Assembly (NCBI RefSeq): GCF_035222275.1
Contig: NC_085884.1
Location: forward strand, 2,356,001-2,420,000
Source of the DNA: Podospora bellae-mahoneyi
Lineage: Eukaryota; Ascomycota; Sordariomycetes; Sordariales; Podosporaceae
Reading direction: 5' to 3'
Length of the DNA stretch: 64,000 nucleotides
Shown here: positions 11,025 to 22,052 of the stretch, piece by piece
Layout of the letters: the number at the start of each line of letters is the position of its first letter
Position numbering within the stretch: position 1 is the first letter of the stretch
The notes under the pieces: generated by a model
Databases searched by the model: none
The model's input: the letters and a program-made list of their open reading frames with translations, nothing else
What the model was told of the DNA's origin: nothing
Translations under genes and position numbers: made by a program

Positions 11025-13240
11025 TTACTGGTCGACCTGGCCGCTCGAGAACATGGCCAGGAGCATTTTCAGCTCCTTGACCTCGCTCAAGGCGCTCTTT
11101 CATGGCTCACAGCCATCCTTGTGGGCCTTTTCCCACTTGTCCTGCCGAACAGCGAGACTCATCATGCCAGCCGTTAGGGCATCATGGTGACCCTAGCCAG
11201 ACTTCATCTCCTTGCGGAGACTCTTAGCCTCGTTCTGGCGCTGCAGATCGTGGTACTGCTTCATCAGAGCAGCCACCGACAGCTCCCCCGAGGCCTGCTC
11301 GGCACCTCCCACGAGAACAACGTGGGTCATCACCTCCTCAATCTTTGCGAGGTGAGCCTCCATCCCAGTAAGACGCTTGGTTTAGGCGGCCGCCTCACCT
11401 TCGAGCCAATGACTCTAGTCCTAAGGCCCTCGACAGCCCCCGTTCCCGTCGCAAGCGGACGAAAAGTTCATCCTGTCGCTATCACCAGTAAAGACCAAAC
11501 TCCTCAAGCTTTTCCTCCACCTTGACAACACCGTCCCGCAAGAACTTCGCCGATACGGAGGTCATGTCCTTCTCAGTCTTCAGTTCTTCCACGTCTCCCT
11601 TTTGCTCCAGACGCAGGAGACCCAAGTCATTGACGAACGCGGAGTAGTTCGTGTGAGGTTGAGATTTCCTCCATCTTCTGCCCCATTAGAGACAGGCCAG
11701 CCCCAGCAGCAAAGGTTTTCATGCCTATGGTGTTCTGGGGGTCCAGAACAGCATCGCACATGCGGTCGACATTGTAACCCATGTATGACTGATATCTCTT
11801 GATCAACTCGGGGGAAGGTTTGTCGCCGATATCCAGGGTGTTGGGCACAAGCTCGAGAACATCCTCGGCGCTGTCGGAAGAGGCATCATTATGATCGGGA
11901 TGATCGGCGGGGAGGGACTCGACGGCAAAGGGGCGAGTGGATTCGGCACACTAACTGATGTTAGATGTGTAAAATGACATGAAAAAATACGCGACATTGC
12001 ATACCTTGTCTTCGGTGTCAACGGACATTGTACCGTCCTCGGCAGGGTTTTCGCGGCGCTCTCGGCAGTGGCATCGGAGGAAGCACCCTAATTCCAGTCA
12101 GCAAAGCACAGAAAAAAAAAAGTTGAGTAAGTCGACCACCAGAAATACCTTAAGTTCTCGATCACCGCGCCATATCAAACGGGACCCCACTCCATCACAT
12201 GACCTTTGCAGGCCCAGGATATTATATTAGGGCTCCCTTTCAAAACTCTCGCATACTGGTCCCTGCGCCCTCAGAGATTTCGCTGGGGACCAACGAATGC
12301 TCGGTCAATCACAGTGCCAAACGTGGTTGACCAAGTTAAAGAGGCGTATATACAATTGAGCGGTGGCGGTTACCAACAACGAGACACACGAGAACATCAG
12401 ACTCAGTATTGACCGGCGATCAAGTCGAATCAAGGGATGAGTCTGGCTATCAGTGTTGGAAGTCCCGTGCCAGATCCAAGTGCGGTGAGACGAAAACAAG
12501 AGGAGGAGCATATGTGTAGGAGAGGCAGTCTGGGGCTGGGCATACCGATGACGAAAGGTATAGGGGGTCGGGTACTTACATTGTTGGCACCTATCAACGT
12601 CACCACAAACTGGTCGCGGCGTTCGTTATGGCCCTCACGCGCCATCTTCAAAAAGCTTGGGTTTTTTGGCGTCGCTTGCAAAAGGGGAGAAGTTAGCGGT
12701 CGAGTCGCTTGAAACCTCAAACAATTGGTGTGACAAGGGCTGTAGTGTCAGGGCTTGGAACAGTGGTTCAATTCAGCTAATAATCTTCAGTTGGCTCAAG
12801 ATCCTTGATGACCCCTTCTTCTGGCTGTCTAGCGAGCGGGTATCTTATCTCTCATAAAGTGGTCCGCGCCACTAGCTGCCAAGGCTGTCGCCAAGGTGCC
12901 CATGGTGTCCGTGCATACCAATCTATCCTTTGTTCCGTTTGCCTCACTTCCCAACGACTGGCTCATAGCCTGCAGATGCCCCTCACTTCCAGTGGTGTTG
13001 GTAGTATTGTTGGTCATGGCTTCAGGTGGTCGGTCCTTTGCCGCGTGACAATTGGTGATCCAGTCGCTTGAAAACGCAGAGGAATTGGTGATGAAGTGAC
13101 TTACAAACGGAATCGGAGCCGGCAGACGACAAAGTTGCAAAACCGAAACTGTGTTGCGAGGCGCACAGAGAAGAAGAAGAAGATGTGAAAGCAGTGGGAA
13201 GTTGGAAGGAATTAAATACCCAGGGAAAGCGGGTCACCTA
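11025..13240 (-). pseudogene. Decayed coiled-coil gene(s)
   Basis: Minus strand, ending TAA at 11025. Protein-like blocks run in series: SSAGSDSV with a donor near 13110; TNNTTNTTGSEGHLQAMSQS at about 13030; MAREGHNERRDQFVVTLIGANN with a gtaagt donor at about 12580; ENPAEDGTMSVDTEDK with a gtatgc donor at about 12000; ESTRPFAVESLPADH to MGQKMEEISTS (11945-11650); LRLEQKGDVEELKTEKD (11620-11470); and MEAHLAKIEEVMTHVV to SSGQVDQ (11365-11025). A frameshift lies near 11630, and stops occur near 11465, 11400, 11186 and 11128, some of them apparent TGG-to-TGA changes. The C-terminal part is a coiled coil. It could be one long gene or two. No named family recognised. Its promoter side carries the ATTTAAT-type box shared with other minus-strand genes here. 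Confidence 0.6.
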
Positions 13241-13704
13241 CAGATTGCAGAATCAGCAAGGACCAGCAAAATCAAAGCGGTCAGCCTAGCACCTTCCATC
13301 GGGAGGTTGCTCCTTCCCTCTAAAAGATGTATGACCAGACGATTTGGCGGAGGGCCTACGTCCTCAGGGAAGCAGCAACTTAACTCTGCAAATCAGACGA
13401 TCAGAATTTAGGCACCTGGCCATTGAAGTTGCTCGTCGAAGGCTAGAGCATGACGCGTGATCTTAGAAGTGTACGGAATTCTGGAAGGCTACGGAATCTT
13501 TGGAGAGAAGCGAAACATTTGGCAGGAGCATTGTGCCTGAGAAGAGAAGTCGGTGGAAGGGCCTCCAGATAAGCCGATAGAAACCTACCCTTTGGGAGGT
13601 ATCCAACTTACGGCTCTCTTCTGACCTTCCTCAAAACAACAAACAACCAACTGCAATCTATCACATCGTCTCACCAACACTCACCACGCCATCCACCTTC
13701 ACCC

Positions 13705-14165
13705 AGAATGACTACCAATCACAAGACCGAGAAGAAGCGATAGGCGTGGAGGGTGAGAAAAAAAAGGCACAACACAAAGCAGAAAGGCTTGCCCGTCAGG
13801 TGCAACGGGGTGACAAGAACCCCGTCCCCATTCCAGTATGAATAGCCAGCAAACTTTCATGTATGAGTACTTCTAAATTCAACGGACAGCCCAGGAAGTC
13901 AAAGACGGAGCGCCGTCTCGATGCTTTTTCTCTGGAGACCGAACGCCAGAAAGCCGAGGTCGAACGACAGAGAGCCTAGATCCAACGCCAGAAAGCTGAG
14001 ATCAATTCGCTGAAAGCCAAGGTTCAGAGCTTGAGCAGGAAACAGCAATCCGACACGGCGACAATAATATATAGGATTGACAAGGGTGGATCGACCTTCC
14101 AGAGCAGAATCAACAAGCTGTACCACATGATTCCGCGACCAAAGGAACCAAGGCCGTGGTAGAGA
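13705..14165 (+). pseudogene. Decayed basic coiled-coil gene
   Basis: Begins ATGACTACCAATCACAAG (MTTNHKTEKKR) and meets a stop at once. Further protein-like blocks are EKAQHKAERLARQVQRGD, then SKTERRLDAFSLETERQKAE with heptad-like repeats (ERQKAEVERQRA, IQRQKAEINSLKAKVQSL), ending PRPKEPRPW with a stop at about 14160. Stops lie near 13742, 13838 and 13977. Several fit C-to-T decay (CAG or CGA to stop). It is the second of three broken coiled-coil genes in a row and is not recognised as a named family. Confidence 0.5.
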
Positions 14166-14984
14166 GACTGAAATGCTGGTGTATATCAATTTTTGGGGCA
14201 TGGCATGACTTTTTTGTCGGGTGGATGTCGAGAAAGTAGATTATTTGTTGGTTCCTGAGGCACAGTTCAGGGGTAACCTACAAATAACATCTATGTTGTC
14301 ACGGTAACTCGAAAGGGTGTGCCAAGCCGTCTGTTTTCCCCATCCTGCATCAAGGCCCTTATTTGCCCAAAGAGTGAGCTCTATGGTTATTCCCTGCCTG
14401 ATGGCCATGTGTGTGGTCCGCCATTAGCTCATTTCGCACTCCGGCAGCCAAGCATCCGGAACCCCAGACGCTTTCATTCCTCTGGATAATACCCAAATTA
14501 TATAGAATTAAAAAGGGTGCCCAAAGGCATCGCCCCCGCCTAGCTTAGTGTGACGAGGGAGATTCCCAGCCAGCCCTGTGCTGGAAGAGCACGATTGGTC
14601 CATTAATCTAATCCACTTATTTTGTCCTGCCTCAAAACTGCACACACATTGCTCTAGAATCCTATTCACTTGTTGATTAGCATTGTCACTCCTCCTACTT
14701 GGGATCTCCCCCGCTTCCCACAAACGAGAAAACCAAGAGATATCCGAACAATACGTTCGCCCACAGCTGCAACTGTAGGTTCCCGATACCACATCATCGT
14801 CGTCGGTGTTCCCCTATTCTTTCCACATACACAAACAGATACAGGTCATTCGGACGAAGCGGTACTCTAGATACAGAACTGTGCATTTCTCTCCTGGTCG
14901 ACTTGCTCAGCTTTGTTTACTTCTGTTCACTTTTGCCAACGGGACTTTTAGATTGCCGATAGTGATCCCTCACCGACCCTCGAT
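14166..14984. other. Intergenic, leader of the next decayed gene
   Basis: No supportable gene. A pyrimidine-rich stretch at about 14790-14980 looks like a leader for the frame at 14985. Confidence 0.4.
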
Positions 14985-15565
14985 GTCAACGACAAGGCCA
15001 AGACCGCATGCAAGGAAGGATCAAGAAGCTGAATAATTGAGAGACTTGATGAGAAGACAGGACAAGCTCATCAAGCGTTTGGATTTGGAAAGCGTGGGGA
15101 TCAACCCGCCTGACTCGGAGGACACCGCATCCCACAACACCAATGACAACCAGCTTTCGGCCACTTTGCCTGCTGCAACGAAGCATAACTCTCAGGCCCT
15201 TCCAGAGTTGGAGGCTGAGGTGACTGCCAGGCTGAACGCCGCGGAAAAGGCTTTGGCCTCCAGCCAGCGAGCGTTCCACTCCCGACTTCCGGTCGGTTAT
15301 GCCCGGTTGCAAAAGATCCAATCCATCAACGAGAGCATCGCCGCCTTCAGGACACGAAACGTCCACCAGCTGCGATTCGCTGTCGTCTCATGTTGTTGAG
15401 TTCATTGATGAGGAACTTCGGGATTTATTCGAGCACCATGCAGCTCTGAATAGTTGTCTTCATGAGTATGAGGAATGCAGGGAACATCTGGCTGATGCTA
15501 GGGCCAGGGCCACAATGTTGCAGAATGCCGAATTCATGGCCTGGGGTCATAGCTTGGGTTCATGA
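14982..15565 (+). pseudogene. Decayed coiled-coil gene, nearly whole
   Basis: MSTTRPRPHARKDQEAE begins at 14982, then a TAA stop at about 15033. The same frame then continues (LRDLMRRQDKLIKRLDLESV) for 115 residues with strong helix content (LPELEAEVTARLNAAEKAL, LQKIQSINESIAAFRTRN). Near 15390 the frame shifts to FIDEELRDLFEHHAALNSCL, ending HSLGS at 15565. There are thus one stop and one frameshift in about 190 codons. The coiled coil suggests a structural or adaptor role, but no family is recognised. Confidence 0.6.
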
Positions 15566-15928
15566 GGGGGTCATAGTATCCGAGGGTGTGGGTGGGCTGG
15601 AAGCTACCTACAGGCACGATGTCAGGCAGCCTCGAGAATCTGAAGCAGTCAACCAGAGAACACATCCTCGACAGCCGTAGATGATCCACGGGGAAGCTGG
15701 GAAGCGGGGATCCCTGCTGGCGATCCATGAGAAGATGGGATAGCCCAGGAAAAAAAAAACTACCTATCACATAAAAAGTTCACCCAACAAACTAACCAGA
15801 CCAGAATGACACGTCCAAACACTGTGAAAACATTACTTTATTGGTATCAACCAACCTTTTTATCTACCTATCCAACCCCCTTTCCCTCAAAACCCTTTCC
15901 TCTTCCGAATCTATCCATCACCACTCAG
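15566..15928. other. Intergenic, 3' flank of the Asp f2-like gene
   Basis: No gene seen. Confidence 0.5.
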
Positions 15929-16693
15929 TCAATTCCCCATCTCATACCCCCCACACCCCCTCCCCGGCTCAGCAACCTCATACGCATAAACATCAACCGC
16001 AAAATAAATCAACGCATCACTATCAAACCCACTCCTCTCATCCCCCCCCTCGGCCATGCCCAAAACCTCATCCCACCCATCAGCATAATGGTGCACCGCA
16101 TCCTCGCTCACCTGAGGGACGTGAAAAGTCCGGTGAAGCAAATCGGTAGCCCAGAACAGGTTGGTGGCCCCCTCCTTGACGGTGTACCCCAACCCGCAGA
16201 CCTGATCCAGCCACCTTCTCTTCCCCGGGGCAAAAGACAAGTCACAGATGACGGTTTCTTGCGTAGCGTTGGAACCGCGCCAGTGGCCGGCCCAGCCTTC
16301 TTGGGTGGCGCAATTCCGGTCTGGGTCGTCGCAGCGGAAGAGCATTTTCCCTCTCGCGGCGGAGGCGACGCGGGAGAAGACCCCTAGGGGGGCGATGGTG
16401 GTGGAGTTGGGTCCGAAGTACTTCTTGACAAAGGGTGATGACTGCCCGTGCTCGAGGAGATGATCGCGGGCGACGGAGGCGAGGGTGACGGTCTCGTCAA
16501 AGGCGCGGGTGAGCTGGTGGAAGAGGGTGGAGTTGCAGCTTGAATGGATTGGGAAGGCGGGGGTGGTGGAGGAGGAGCCGGTGTTGGAGATGATGGTGGT
16601 GGTGGTGGTGGTGGTGATCTCCTGGCGGCCCAAGGGGGAGGCTGACACGGTGGCGGCTGCGGTGAGGAGGGTGAGGAGAGTAGAGGAGCGCAT
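15929..16693 (-). CDS. Secreted Asp f2/Pra1-like HRxxH protein (zincophore family)
   Basis: Single exon, 254 residues from the ATG at 16693; the frame is open further upstream, but this Met begins a clear signal peptide (MRSSTLLTLLTAAATVSASP). A threonine run (about residues 25-35) and N-glycosylation sites follow. The family core is plain: FHQLTRAFDETVTLASVARDH, then LFRCDDPDRNC, GHWRGSNATQETVICD and FWATDLLHRTFHVPQVSED. The last contains the HRxxH signature, followed by DSDALIYFAVDVYAYE. Asp f2, Pra1 and Zps1 are secreted zinc-binding proteins of the zinc-starvation response, often next to a zinc transporter gene. None is visible here. The C-terminal Cys-His tail of Pra1 is lacking; this one ends GRGCGGYEMGN. 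Zinc scavenging is inferred from the family. Confidence 0.9.
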   Translation of the reverse strand: MRSSTLLTLLTAAATVSASPLGRQEITTTTTTTIISNTGSSSTTPAFPIHSSCNSTLFHQLTRAFDETVTLASVARDHLLEHGQSSPFVKKYFGPNSTTIAPLGVFSRVASAARGKMLFRCDDPDRNCATQEGWAGHWRGSNATQETVICDLSFAPGKRRWLDQVCGLGYTVKEGATNLFWATDLLHRTFHVPQVSEDAVHHYADGWDEVLGMAEGGDERSGFDSDALIYFAVDVYAYEVAEPGRGCGGYEMGN

Positions 16694-17377
16694 TTTGTTT
16701 TTGGCTGGATGCGGGGGGATGGGAAGATGCCTGGGCCAGGAATGCAGGATGATGGCAGTGTGATCTTCGAATGGCACGCAGAAAGGGGAGGGGGGGGAAA
16801 GGCGGGGTATTAATACTTGTGCCACTGGATTGAAACTCTGTGCATTTTCTTTTCTTGGAGAGGCTGGATGTATGACAGCTGAGAACCTTGATGTCAATGT
16901 TGGTTCCTGAGAACCTTGATGTCTGGCAGGGTTGGGGATTCACCATGGGGCACCTTGATGGCCACGCCAAGACAACTCCACCACTTTTTTGATAGGGAGA
17001 CTGGCCAATTACCATCAGACGAACACCGTAATTGTGGTCAGAGATGCATAACAAAAGGAACATCAAGTCCCGATTCTGCATTCCAGGTGATATTGAGAAG
17101 GCGGGTTGGTGGGGGTGGTGAACGGCATGGTGGTGACAAGCTTGGAATGCCCTCGGGTAACGCGCTGATCAAGGACCCGGGAACCTGTGAAAAAGTCTTT
17201 TCGTTTCTATGAAGCATGAAATCCCACGTGGGGGGGTTGCAACCTAGAAAGTCACCCAATGGGCCAGAGCTGGATGAGCTATCCACCCATCTCAATCAAG
17301 AACAGTGTGTTCTGAAAGCCTTCCAGGACCTACACAAAGGAATCCAACGCCAGCTACTTCTCCTTCAACATCAGTCA
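16694..17377. other. Intergenic upstream of the Asp f2-like gene
   Basis: Promoter side of the 15929-16693 gene. No exact zinc-responsive (ZafA/Zap1) palindrome was noticed by eye. Other frames are antisense or short. Confidence 0.45.
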
Positions 17378-19229
17378 TTAACAAGCACTCATCCACTCCA
17401 CAACCACCCTCAACCCCCTAGCCCCCGTCTTCGCCAACCCCGAAAGCCCAGAGAGTGTCGTGGCAACATCCGACTCCTCCGTCTCATACAACATCAGTTC
17501 CGGCCGATCCCCCAGTCCGAACTTTGCAACCAGGAGATGTCACATGAAGACATAAACCAGATGAATCCCCAAACATGTCCTGGACCCTCTACCCAAGCTT
17601 GCAAACTTCCTGTCCATTTCCGGCTTGTGATTCCCTGGTAACCACCGCTCTGGGCGGAAGGCGAGAGAATCAGGATTGACCTCAGGATCGGTGTTCAACA
17701 TCCAGGCAGACATGCCCACTGGTGTACCGGGGGGGATAACCCAGTCTTTGTATACGATCGGGACGTCGAGGTTTCGTCTGGCTGACCCGCGCAGGGCTCC
17801 GAAGAAGAGGCTATATCTATGAGCTTAGCACTTTTCACAAGGTAGAGGGACAGTTGACTAAACTTACCGAAGTCCTTCCTTGACACAAGCCTTGAGATAC
17901 TCTGCTTTGTTGAGCTTTATCCAAACCGGCGTCTCCTCCTTTGAGTCCATATCGGGTCCGAGAAGGTCATCCAATTCGTAGCTGAGCTTCTCCTTGAGGT
18001 CTGGATTGGCCAAGATATGATATGTAGTCACCATCATTACCCGTGGTATGTTGAAGATGGTCGCCATGAATATTGTGAGTAGCTCCGCGCAGACCCTCTC
18101 AGGAGTCCTTTCGTGTGGGGTTAGGTTGCTATTCAGAAGATGGGCAATGAGCTTGGTGTCGGGACTGAGAAGTTCATCTGTCAATTCGTCGTCTGAGGTG
18201 GTGACAGTGATCTTGGATGTTGAGATGCGCGCGGCACGGGAGGAGTCAAATTGCTTTTTAACGAGCTAGAGGGAGAAGAATGGTTAGCCATCATGGAGGA
18301 AGCTGAGGGTTGGGGATGACAACTCACCAAATACAAGCGATTATTCGTTGCCACCGTCGGCGCCAGCCGCAAGAGGAGAGTTGGGGGGATGGCGTTGATT
18401 AGACCCGTAACCAGAAGAAATGATTCAATCAAGCCAAAACCCGAGCTACTGTTTGGAGGGCTGAGTAGCTGCAGAGGTCAGCGATTCAATCTTGATCTTG
18501 CCTGATGATGCAGAAGCCTACATTGAGCCCGGAAGTTGTAGTTCATCAGTCTCCGTCAAATCTACCGCATCATCAAAACTGAAAGCGGCCACCAGATCAG
18601 CGGATACGACCGTAAACTGGTCTTGCATCTTGACCACCGAACCTGATCGGTTAAGCTTCTGGAGTCTTGATCGTATTTGCCGTGAGATCTGCCAAATAAT
18701 CGGCTCCATATTATCGGTGTTTCTTGAAGAAAAGAATGTCGCAAGAGGCTTTCGTCGCAGTTTGTGTAGCTCATACGACTTGGTCAGAATGTGGGAGTTG
18801 TCAATCAGACGCAGCCCTTGCTGAGACCAGACATATTTCTCGATACGATGCTTGACATCATATGAGTAAATCTGAGAAAACAACACTGGGTCGCTGGCAT
18901 GGAGCTCCCAGGGGTTGATCCTGATGATGGGGCCTACACGGAATGAAACTGACTTAGTCTATGTCCAGGCCGATGGGTTGGCAGAGCGATGTTACCATAT
19001 TTTTCATGCAGCTTCTGTACCTTCAAGTAGTATTGGCCGTCTTTAATGATGTTGTAGTAAAGCTCGTGTCAACCCGTGAGTGCTGCAAGTTTGGGCCTGG
19101 AAAACGGGAAAGCGGGGAAAGGTAAAGTCGGTATAATGACACGCCACTGAGGTAAACCCCGAGGCAAGCTAGCACAGCGACTGGTAGTGGCGGGGCTGCC
19201 TCCATCAAACCACTGAGTTGCTCCAGCAT
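17378..19229 (-). pseudogene. Cytochrome P450 pseudogene
   Basis: The minus-strand ATG at 19229 opens MLEQLSGLMEAAPPLPVAV with a membrane anchor and a proline hinge (SRFPGPN). Introns are clear at 18934-18995, about 18450-18523, about 18250-18310 and about 17826-17876. Blocks in order: KYG-PIIRINPWELHASDP; LRRKPLATFFSSRN; I-helix region LLTIFMATIFNIPRVMM (with an unusual I helix lacking AGTDT); KACVKEGLR (ExxR); FRPERWLPG; and heme loop LGRGSRTCLGIH. Damage: a one-base loss after FPGP plus a TGA (in place of Trp) near 19075, and a TGA after HLVYVFM near 17530. The C-terminal frame then resumes (ETEESDVATTLSG). It resembles fungal secondary-metabolism P450s of the CYP65/trichodiene-oxygenase type, which is inference. 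Confidence 0.85.
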
Positions 19230-19469
19230 GGTTGACGCCGCTGAGAAGACGCTGATGATATGTTTGCCTGAGCACAAAGAGACGGAGAGCAAAAGGCACA
19301 ACATCCATCGGAGAATAATTAATGGAATGTGGTCAGTTGCCCTTTATACCTTCGCTTCTGTCAGCGGCTGCATACAGTGATGATCAGTTTCTACCGCCAA
19401 TCCAATCATCAAAATAGCGATATTTCACGAACCGGTATGCTGCAAGCCTTTCTGAGGACACTTCTAATT

Positions 19470-19822
19470 GGATCATTTCCTCAACCAAAGTGCATATTGC
19501 TGGTAAAGACCGGCGAGTGTCGGGAAAGGGCCTTCAGGCTAATCTTATCGCCAGCCGTCTCCCCTGGTTTTTCAAAACTGGCCCCGCATCCAACGTGATC
19601 CCCGAAAGTCGCCTAGACAGACTGGAAGGAATCCCCCTCGTCAACCAATTTGGTCCTTCTACGACGACTGGGTCGATGCCATGGAGCAAACCGAACGTGA
19701 CACCCGCGCTGAGACCCTCGACCTTTTTGAACACTTTGCTTCTGGCCCTGTACAACGGTCAATGCTCTCCAACTTGGGAGCTGCATCACCACCCATCTAC
19801 AATATCCAGGCCGGATTGATAA
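19470..19822 (+). pseudogene. Remnant of an unknown gene beside the P450
   Basis: Two overlapping frames look coding. The first has IASRLPWFFKTGPASNV and RLDRLEGIPLVNQF. The second has DDWVDAMEQTERDTRAETLD then LFEHFASGPVQRSMLSNLGA, ending QAGLIM at 19822. The frame switch falls near 19650. The second part reads like the conserved C-terminus of an enzyme, but I do not recognise it. It lies divergent from the P450, so it may be a relic of the same cluster. Confidence 0.35.
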
Positions 19823-20304
19823 TGTAAGCTTTTGAGACTGATCGGCGGTGCGTGTCGTGGATGGTCAAAATTTGGAACAACTGGACTGAGCACCGGACGG
19901 ACCGACAGCGGGATGTCGCCTTCAGTTTCAGTTATGATCTTCTTCAGCGGAGCTTGTAGTGTTTCCTGCGCTCGTTATGGTTACTTTCAGCCCCTTTTGT
20001 GAGAATCTAGCCGATGCTTCTTCCCCTTTGAAATCCCAGCCCTTCTTGGCAATAAACAGAGTTCCGTTCCGGTGAACTGAATGTAGGTGAAGGTTTTGCA
20101 AACTTTATCAAGTTCCACTCGCACCTCCACTTAACACGAAAAGTGTGGGAAATTGCGGCGCCTTGCCACACAACTGGTGACTCAAGTGGCTGCACAGTGC
20201 TCCAAACCTTTCTTTGCCCCTGGTAGAAAAAGGCCTGCTTCCCGCCTACTTAACATCGCACACTCACGCTTTGGACACAAAACAAGAGACCGCGATCAGA
20301 TAGT

Positions 20305-20570
20305 AAGGCCTTCGAAGATAGTTCACACGCCTCTTAGCCATCCAACAAGGCCTGTTGTCGATATTTAACGCCTATTTACTATCTTTCCAGGCATATCAAC
20401 TATCTTATTAAGGCCTTCAAAGATAGTTAACACGCCTCTAAAACATCTACTAAGGCCGTTCGACTATCCTCAAAGGCTTATCATATATATTTAACGCCTA
20501 GTTATTTTATTTGAAGGCATTTAAGCCATCTCCAAAGGTCTTTCGACTATCTTTTAAGGCCTTCGACAAC
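20305..20570. repeat. 21-bp AGGCCT/ACTATC repeat, array B (13 units)
   Basis: Thirteen head-to-tail degenerate units of 20-23 bp. Examples are AGGCATATCAACTATCTTAT, AGGTCTTTCGACTATCTTTT and, inverted, AGGCCTTCAAAGATAGTTAA. The consensus is close to AGGCCTTYRACTATCTTTTA. The last unit (AGGCCTTCGACAAC) runs directly into the ATG at 20571, so the array fills the whole promoter position of the next gene. Confidence 0.85.
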
Positions 20571-22052
20571 ATGAGTCCAGGATGGTGGGGATACCCCATT
20601 TGTGGTTGGCGTATCTACGTTGAACGAAACCAGCCATCTTGGCACAATGAGTTCCGTGGTGGTACGTGCCGCTATTGATGGCCAAAGACTGATAGCTGAC
20701 ATCGTGCTTGTATATCCAGTATGGAAAGATCTCAACAATAGCCAAGTCACGGTAACTGGGGTTGGCATCTACGACGAATCCGAGGACTTCATCGCTCCGG
20801 TGGATTTCAATGCTCGATACAATAACGACGGATAGGACAGGCCTAGAGCCGACGAAGTTTTGCTAGAACGGAAGGATCCCATCCAGGGCAGGTACGGATT
20901 TGCCGTACACCACGCTTGCTGGGCGCTACTAGAAGAAGGGATGGGGCCTGCCAACACCGTCCCTGTAAAGAGAGTATTTCAGATTCTCGACTCGCTTCCT
21001 GAAAGACTAGGACTTTTCCAACTTGATTGGGGCATCGGTTACGGAGCCAACGAGGCATGCCTTCCTTGGGAGCCTTGTCTTCATTTGCAGTCGCCGGGCG
21101 GCCCACCATCATCTTTTGAGCCAACCGCTCCGGCTGCGACTGATGCGAGACGCAATCATGATACAGCTCGCGGGGCCCCCGCTCAACCGAGATCATATCG
21201 CGGAGCGTGTCAAGGCACTTGTCGATATCGTGCGGCTACTCATGAAGTTCAAGAACTGGTTTCACCTTGGAATGAGGCCTCTGAGGCTGACAAAACACGT
21301 TGGCGCATGGTAGCTGGAAGTCTGGAGGGTAGTACCGATGAGATCATATATCTTCATCATGTTGGTTGTCGTGAGCTATTCCATAACACGATTTCCGTCC
21401 CTGAAGATATCTCACGGGTATCGGTGTCCATCATCCAAGCTGGGCAGTTTTGGACCCAGTTTGGGGGTCCAGACGGGGCTTATCTGGAACACCTGACTCG
21501 AGTGTCATTCTACGACTCTTCCCGTTTGGTCTTTGAGTATGACAGCAACGATATTCCGGCTGTCCATACATCATTTGGGAGGGCGGTAAAACGGAATCAT
21601 CAGGAAAAGGTGAACTTCGACATTGACGGCCCTGGCGGTGAACCCATCATCAGTGTTACTATCCGCCAGATTGTCCAGAACAACGAAGAGGAACTTGGCC
21701 CAACTGATGGGCTTTTGGGTTCTTTCCAGGTATGTCATTGTCTATTCACACGGCACATATGGGTCAGATTTGGGATTGACATACTAATGAGAGACTATTG
21801 TACTAGATTCGCACAAACAAGGGGAATCGCTGCTACTTTCTCGTGGACGATGAGGATAACGATGAGGATAATGATGAGGATAACGATGAGGATGACGATG
21901 AGGAAGGCGATGAGGGGGGACGGGACATCAAAGTCATGGAGTTCGTAGCTAAGCCGCGTACTGAGGTCACTGGGTTCTACGGGGCCCAGTATTTCATGGC
22001 AACTGGACTGGGGGCGCTAGGAATTATGACAACCCTGGCGAGCATTAGATAA
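20571..22052 (+). pseudogene. Fungal accessory protein family, copy 1 (one stop, internal loss)
   Basis: Exons 20571-20661, 20720-21729 and 21807-22052, joined by good GT-AG introns, give about 448 codons with one in-frame TAG at 20833 (consistent with CAG to TAG). It starts MSPGWWGYPICGWRIYV (a worn CPxC zinc-like motif). Family landmarks follow: GVGIYDESEDFIAPVDFNAR; HHACWALLEE; VPVKRVFQILDSLPE; SRVSVSIIQAGQFWTQFGG; GAYLEHLTRVSFYD; FDIDGPGGEPIISVTIR; an acidic DNED repeat (21840-21915); TEVTGFYGAQYFMATGLGAL. Compared with copy 2 it lacks the stretch between SVSI and FWTQFGG. Larger family members have an F-box in the middle, which is not seen here. Function unknown. Confidence 0.75.

Noticed and set aside
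16560-16625. GGTGGTGGT microsatellite
   Set aside because: It is the antisense of the Thr-rich run in the Asp f2-like protein, not an independent repeat.
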